64,000 nucleotides of DNA. Source: Stercorarius parasiticus (lineage: Eukaryota > Chordata > Aves > Charadriiformes > Stercorariidae). The DNA lies in assembly GCA_013396915.1 (NCBI GenBank), contig VWZL01004999.1, positions 5,887 to 69,886 on the forward strand, given 5' to 3'. The position numbers and the translations under genes are program-made. The notes below the pieces were generated by a model. It did no database searches. It was not told the origin of the DNA and saw only the letters and a program-made list of their open reading frames with translations. Below, piece by piece: positions 58,813-64,000 of the stretch; position 1 is the stretch's first letter, and every line of letters begins with the position of its first letter.

Positions 58813-59109
58813 CTCAGGTTTTTGTTTGGTTTTTTTCCTCTGGCAGTTTAAAGGAGCACAGCCCTTACTTACTATGCATTTTTCAGCCCAGTTTAGGGAA
58901 CAAATGAGACGACAACGAACTCTTCGTTCCTCAAAACTTCCAGTGCTCTCTAGCGTTATTTCTTTACAACTGCAAGTATGTGACATCTTTAAATTTTTCC
59001 CTAGGAAAGCTAGGGATGTGTTCTCAGCTTTCACTTGAGTGATTCTGTGGGAAGTGGACATTTTATAGAATTTTTTATAAGGACTATCTATCTAGGAATC
59101 CATTAAGAA

Positions 59110-59583
59110 TCATAGAATCATAGAATGGCCTAGGTTGGAAGGGACCTTTCAGTTCATCTAGTCCAACCATCAACCTAACTCTGACAAAAACCATCACTAA
59201 ACCATATCTCTAAGCACTGTGTCTACCCATCTTTTAAATACCTCCAGGGATGGTGCCTCAACCACTTCCCTGGGCAGCCTCTTCCAATGCTTGATAACGC
59301 TTTCAGTGTAAAAATTTTTCCTAATTTCCCATCTAAACCTCCCCTGGTGCAACTTGAGGCCATTGCCTCTTGTCCTATCGCTTGTTACCTGGGAGAAGAG
59401 ACCGACCCCCACCTCTCTACACCCTCCTTTCAGGTAGTTGTAGAGAGCGATAAGGTCTCCCCTCAGCCTCCTTTTCTCCAGACTAAACAATTCCAGCTCC
59501 CTCAGCTGCTCCTCATAAGACTTACTCTCCAGACCCTTCACCAGCTTCGTTGCCCTTCTCTGGACCCACTCCAGCACCTCAGT
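59110..59583 (-). mobile_element. CR1 LINE 3' end, minus strand
   Basis: It begins with 'catagaatcatagaatggcc', then 'taggttggaagggacctttc', 'agttcatctagtccaaccat', and extends to 'ctggacccactccagcacct'. The reverse-transcriptase end stays open in one frame for about 130 codons, so this is a fairly young copy and of a different subfamily from the 27.0-kb copy. Confidence 0.94.
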
Positions 59584-59864
59584 AAAGAAGACTGTGACTT
59601 TTATATTTTTCATAATGTGCTGTATAAGGTTTAAGTAAATATATTCTTGTCTAACAGAAGGAAACAGTTTAAACCTCAGAATATAAATAGTGATCAAAAT
59701 GCCTTGAAGATGAGGAATATAATACATGACCTTACCACATCAAATATGAGGTTGAAGTAGGGTTTGATATATTAAAGCTTTAAACTAATTGAAGTAGGTG
59801 CTTAATATATTAGAACTGTAAATTAGAGTAGGAGCTTAATTTAAGAGACTGGGTGCCTTAAGTC

Positions 59865-60392
59865 TGTAGAAAAAGCAGATGCAACAGTTGTAGTACTAAA
59901 TGTTAGAACTTATCTCCTGTTTTTTAAGAAAGAATGCTTTAGGTCAATATAACCTTGTAGTAGAGGCTTATGTCTCAAAACAAGGGGCCCAGGGTTGCTG
60001 AGGAATACGGAGACTAGTCAAAACTAACACTTTTGATGCGCCAGCAAGAATAAAGAAGTAGAGCAGAGGCCTGCAGTTCACCCAGAAGTCACAACGATGA
60101 AGAGGAGTGGAGGAAGTAAACGACCACCAGATGTCTCTGAAGACCACCGAGACACTCTAGTGCGCATGCAGGAGTGGGCAGTAACCTGTAATAATGAGTT
60201 AATGAATAGGTAATCATTTCTTGGAAAACTAGTGAATATGCATACATAGCATGTATTTAAACTGTACATCTAAATCAGTCGGCGCGAACATTAGGTGGAG
60301 CAATCCCCTGTGCGCCCAGCGCTGCAATAAAGAATACCTGCTTAATAGTCACCAAGGCTATTGAGTCTTAACTTCGGCATTTCACGGCATCA
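59865..60392 (+). mobile_element. ERVK-type LTR
   Basis: The segment contains a TATA-like 'tatttaaac' (about 60253), then 'gcgcccagcgctgcaataaa' with the AATAAA poly(A) signal at about 60325, and 'gaatacctgctt', a combination typical of avian ERVK LTRs. The start at TGTAGAAA and the end near 'ggcatca' are estimates, and no target duplication was found. No intact retroviral gene follows in the window. It was annotated from motifs only. Confidence 0.65.
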
Positions 60393-63300
60393 AGGCAGTG
60401 GCCCAGTTCTCAGTCAGAGGGAGTCAAAATCGGCAGAACTACAGTGTACCACCAGGGGTGGCATAGAACAGGGAGAAAAGGCTGAACTCAGCCCCTGGAG
60501 AAGTTTCAGCATTAAAGCCTGAGTCTTAATTAGTTTTCTACACAAGGTAAGCTCCCTACAAAAACACCATGTAAAACTTTCCGGGAGAACAAACCTAGCA
60601 AGCTAGCAAACTAACAGATTGCTGTGAACTAGAAGGCTGGCTGCATGGTTCTAAAGCTAGAAATTGGTGACTGGGGAGAAAGCACATGATGGTTCACAGG
60701 GAAGTGCAGCTCACAATGCTAAAATCCTAAAGAATCAGGACTCCTTAGTCTGCCTTTGGGGTTTCGGCATAAAAATCTAGTGGTCAGAGGGATCTCAATT
60801 ACCCATGTGTATGGGAAAGCTGTTTCATATTCTTCTGGTTTAGTAGGCACAGACAAACTGGTTGCATTTCTGTTTGAAATGCAATGTACATAACGTGATC
60901 AAAAGTCTATTAGAGGAGCAAACCATACCCCGAGTTGATAATCTTTCATTTTTGTGTTATTTAGCTTGTTTATTTTGCACCTTTAGCAGTAACATTTGGT
61001 TAGCTACCTGAACTTTTCTGTTGACAGGCAACATAATATTTCCTTCTGGCTACAGCACATTTATTCAGCATGTTTCATTGCACATCTGTGTGCCCACTGG
61101 GCTCCAGCAAAATTAGCAGAGCAGTGAAAGCAAAGAAGCTGCTGAGCTCTCCAGGCTTGGCTGGATATCCTGATACAACTGTTTTTTTCAATTTGCAAGC
61201 ATACCAGTCAGTTGACACTACATTTACAAATACTGATGAATTTGTATTTGACAGAAAAACTTGAAGGGTAGTCAAGAGGTTAAGGCACATCATGTAGATA
61301 TAGCAAGAGCAAGCATTCAGATTACAATTCTTCATGTATCTTTGAATAAAGCATTTTCTATTGATATCCATACAACATTCAGATTACATCTATAGGAAAG
61401 GTCTAGTCACTCTTTTGAAGAAAGGCTATGGGAGAACATGGAAAAGAACCAGAAGGCAAGCCCTGTAGCCCAGTAAATAGGATCGTCACTTTACCAGGAA
61501 AAGTGACAGGCTTTGATCCGTCCATTTGTCTGCACTTGTCTTAGCCTGGGCTGATTTCAGCTTCTTTTAGCTGTGACAGCAGCTCTCTAGCAGCCAGGAA
61601 ACAATTGCACAACTTGGTTTTAGTTAGCTCTGTGAATACCACATAGCAGGTGTAGCTGACCTATGCTGTTATTTACTAGCAAATATTAACCCCATAGCCT
61701 GAGGCTACAGAGGATACTGTGTATCTTTAACTAAGACAGTCAAATAAAGATAGCCAAACTTTAGTGGGAACCAGTTTATATGAGTATAACTAAGTTATAT
61801 TAAAGAAAATATAACTCCAGCTTGAAACAAGAACGAGGAGGAAAAAACTTATCTCCATCTCCATCCATACTCCTCCTGAGAAACCACTTCGTGGACACCA
61901 GTCGATGACTCCACACACCCCCTCTCCTTATTCTTCTTGTGGAAGAGAGGTATCATAGACGTAGGGCTCATGGGGCATTGCACTGTTGAATAAAACTCTA
62001 CTAGGAATTTTAATGTATTATTAATGAGACTTTTTCTGACAATTTGAACTGTACGGTATTATTGTAACTGGACTAATAATTTGTTATATTCTGATTAGAC
62101 TGTTGCAACTTTAGTTAGCCAAACAATCACTTCTTGACTTTGTATATAAGGTGTGCATTTCCTTTTGGACCGTAATAAGACCCTGAGTGTAACAGTGAGC
62201 AGCTTTTCTGTGAAAGCCTTTCTGTGGATGGCAGTTTCTAGTGATCACAGAAGATCCAGAATGCAGCTAACGTGTTCCTGTGGTCCTGACAAGCATCCTG
62301 CTTATACTCCGTCTCCATTTTATAAGAACTGTTGGAACTGGGGAACAGGGTTGCTCAAGCACTGAGAGCCCAGTTTTCATAACACAGATAAAGTTTGCAA
62401 GAGTTTGCAGACTTTAAAGTGTTAACGCCAAAACCTACCAGTAATGAGATCAAGTGAGGCAGCATATGGGCAATGTGGTCAGTGACACATAGGCTAGATC
62501 AGGAAATTCAGACTTCAAAAACAAAGGCAAGAAATGAAAAGCTGAAATAGAAGCATACTGAGTTAAAACACTGAGAAATTAAAACTCTAGATGGGATTGA
62601 AGCTGTAGAGCAACATTGTATGCAAAGCAAGGCATGGACACAGCTCTTACCAAAGCACCCTCTCATGATGATACTGACTTAAGTGATAGCGAATAATGGT
62701 TTGATCAAGATAGTGACCCTTCCACAGAGAAGTATAAGGCTAAAAGTCCACATGCTTCTGATGCTGAGTGCTGCCAGTGTTCAAAGTGAATCCAGTACCA
62801 CCCATAACTACCTGGGTTACTGTAAAAACGTAAGATGGGCAAAGAAAATGGAAAAGAGAAATACACAACCAGAGTCACTGAGTTTTTAGGGAGGAATCAA
62901 TGATCACTGCTCATTAGATCCCAGAATAATCAAGAGTCTTAGCCCCAAAAGCCAAACTTTTAAACAAAAAACCTATGTATTAAATGGCTTCTTAAGTTAG
63001 ATGCTAATACTAGTTTAACCATGACTGATCAGGAGAATTCCTCTTGAACACCTGCTACAGCTTCTGGGTGAACTGATGGAGTAACTGATATAGGTGCAGT
63101 TTTTGAAGTAGCAAATTATCATTACAAGTGGATACATCACATTGTATTATATATATTAGCACAAGTCAAATGTAAGAGTGGAAATGTATTTGGCATGGAA
63201 AAAATTGTCACCCTCTGACCATAGTCTTCTAAACAATAGAGGCAGACAAGCCCCAGATTATGACCAGGTTGTATTGAAATCATTGTTGTGTATAGTCTAG

Positions 63301-64000
63301 CCCTGGGACACTAGACACAGCTATAAAGCAGGAAAAGGATCTTAGGGGGGGACTTAGACAACATTGGGATCCACCCAAGACATGGGGTTGTAATGGTTGT
63401 GCTAGGAAGAGTCTGAAAGAATATGATTATCTACCACCATCTGCCCCATTGCAAAAAGAGCTCCACAATAGAGAACCAGATGAAAAACTGAGAGAACTTT
63501 TAGTTTTTGAAGGCACTGTAAAAACACAAAGGGCCAGAGATACGGTCAAGGACAGAATACAGCAAATCACGTTAGATTCAGGACAGACTAGTACAATAAT
63601 ACAGATGACAAGGCCCCTAATTGATGATACTTGCATTGAAGGGGTGGTTAAACTGAAGAAAAGCCCTATGCTTGATATATAAGAATCTAGCTTGAGCAAC
63701 AAACTGTTGCTCAAGACTGAGCAGTGAGATCCACTATTGCTCGGATAGAATTAACAAAAGGGATCCAGCAAGCAAGGAGAATTATGAGAAATGAGAAGAG
63801 GGGATAACAGCACGCTGGAATTGGCCCAGCCCATAACATTTGCTAACAGTGGGCTGCAGCAGTGGAACTAGAGAAAGAGGGTAAGTACAAAGCAGGGTGT
63901 TAGTGGGAGTGCCCGATATTGTATGGACCTCGCGTATGGAAAAGCAAGGAAGGATAAAAAAGAGTAGTACAGAAGAACAAATAAACCATTTCAACGCTAA
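60393..64000. other. Right end of window, no supported gene
   Basis: AT-rich DNA. The A-rich, purine-biased stretch 63,340-64,000 contains a plus-strand frame (63449-63682) with charged helical sequence ('LQKELHNREPDEKLRELLVF' is partly upstream of the ATG). It might be decayed retroviral interior sequence belonging with the LTR, but no diagnostic motif was seen, so I leave it unassigned. Confidence 0.4.
61458..61523 (+). repeat. tRNA-like SINE-type relic
   Basis: It reads 'gtagcccagtaaataggat' (A-box-like), then a perfect 8-bp stem GTCACTTT / AAAGTGAC (61485-61492 and 61500-61507) closing a 7-base loop ACCAGGA, then 'ggctttgatccg' (B-box-like). The layout of anticodon arm and T arm is tRNA-like, but an acceptor stem is not evident. 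Probably a tRNA-derived SINE relic. Confidence 0.35.

Noticed and set aside
59197..59727. 176-codon minus-strand frame that looks like a protein
   Set aside because: Its C-terminal two thirds are the end of CR1 reverse transcriptase, and the rest is flanking DNA.
61458..61523. A functional tRNA gene
   Set aside because: The loop lacks the invariant T before the anticodon position and no acceptor stem is evident.

Overview
The window is vertebrate nuclear DNA, almost certainly from a bird. Genes are split by GT-AG introns, many CR1-type LINE 3' ends are present on both strands (several ending in the ATTCTATG repeat), avian-type endogenous retroviral LTRs occur, and a GC-rich CpG island contains a 901-base assembly gap. 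The order or species cannot be told from the sequence. Most long open frames here are shadows or CR1 relics. The real genes were found by matching splice sites, intron phase and protein motifs. All gene models are by eye, without transcript support.

Three genes can be supported. (1) On the minus strand at about 8.7-10.0 kb is a TIR-domain protein: a 329-aa frame with a TLR-type TIR domain (intact BB-loop RDFIPG and a WCxxE motif) followed by two hydrophobic segments and no leucine-rich repeats. Its TAA stop lies only 7 bases before a strong splice donor, and the next exon continues in the same phase for 90 more codons. (2) On the plus strand at 27,967-33,872 is a five-exon CLEC2D/CD69/B-Lec-like type II C-type lectin-like protein (185 aa), driven from the CpG island, with a short basic tail and no ITIM. 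(3) On the minus strand at 51,246-40,105 is a seven-exon NK-receptor-like C-type lectin (266 aa) with two tandem ITIMs, an uncharged transmembrane helix, a glycosylated stalk and a CTLD with all canonical cysteines but no WxW motif.

Genes 2 and 3 converge tail to tail with about 6.2 kb between stop codons. In mammals NKR-P1 receptors and their CLEC2 ligands are genetically linked, and the chicken MHC carries the comparable B-NK/B-Lec pair. The simplest reading is a linked inhibitory receptor and candidate ligand, with a TIR signalling protein about 18 kb away.

Outside these genes the window is mostly AT-rich intergenic or intronic DNA with CR1 fragments (eleven or more), a solo LTR with a 5-bp target duplication (18,241-18,987), another LTR start (about 16.6 kb), an ERVK-type LTR (about 59.9-60.4 kb), short tandem repeats and two tRNA-like SINE-type relics. 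A perfect 44-codon exon-like segment at 26,843-26,974 (+) points to a further, unrecognised gene just upstream of the CpG island. A membrane-exon-like segment at 15,139-15,341 (-) is weaker.
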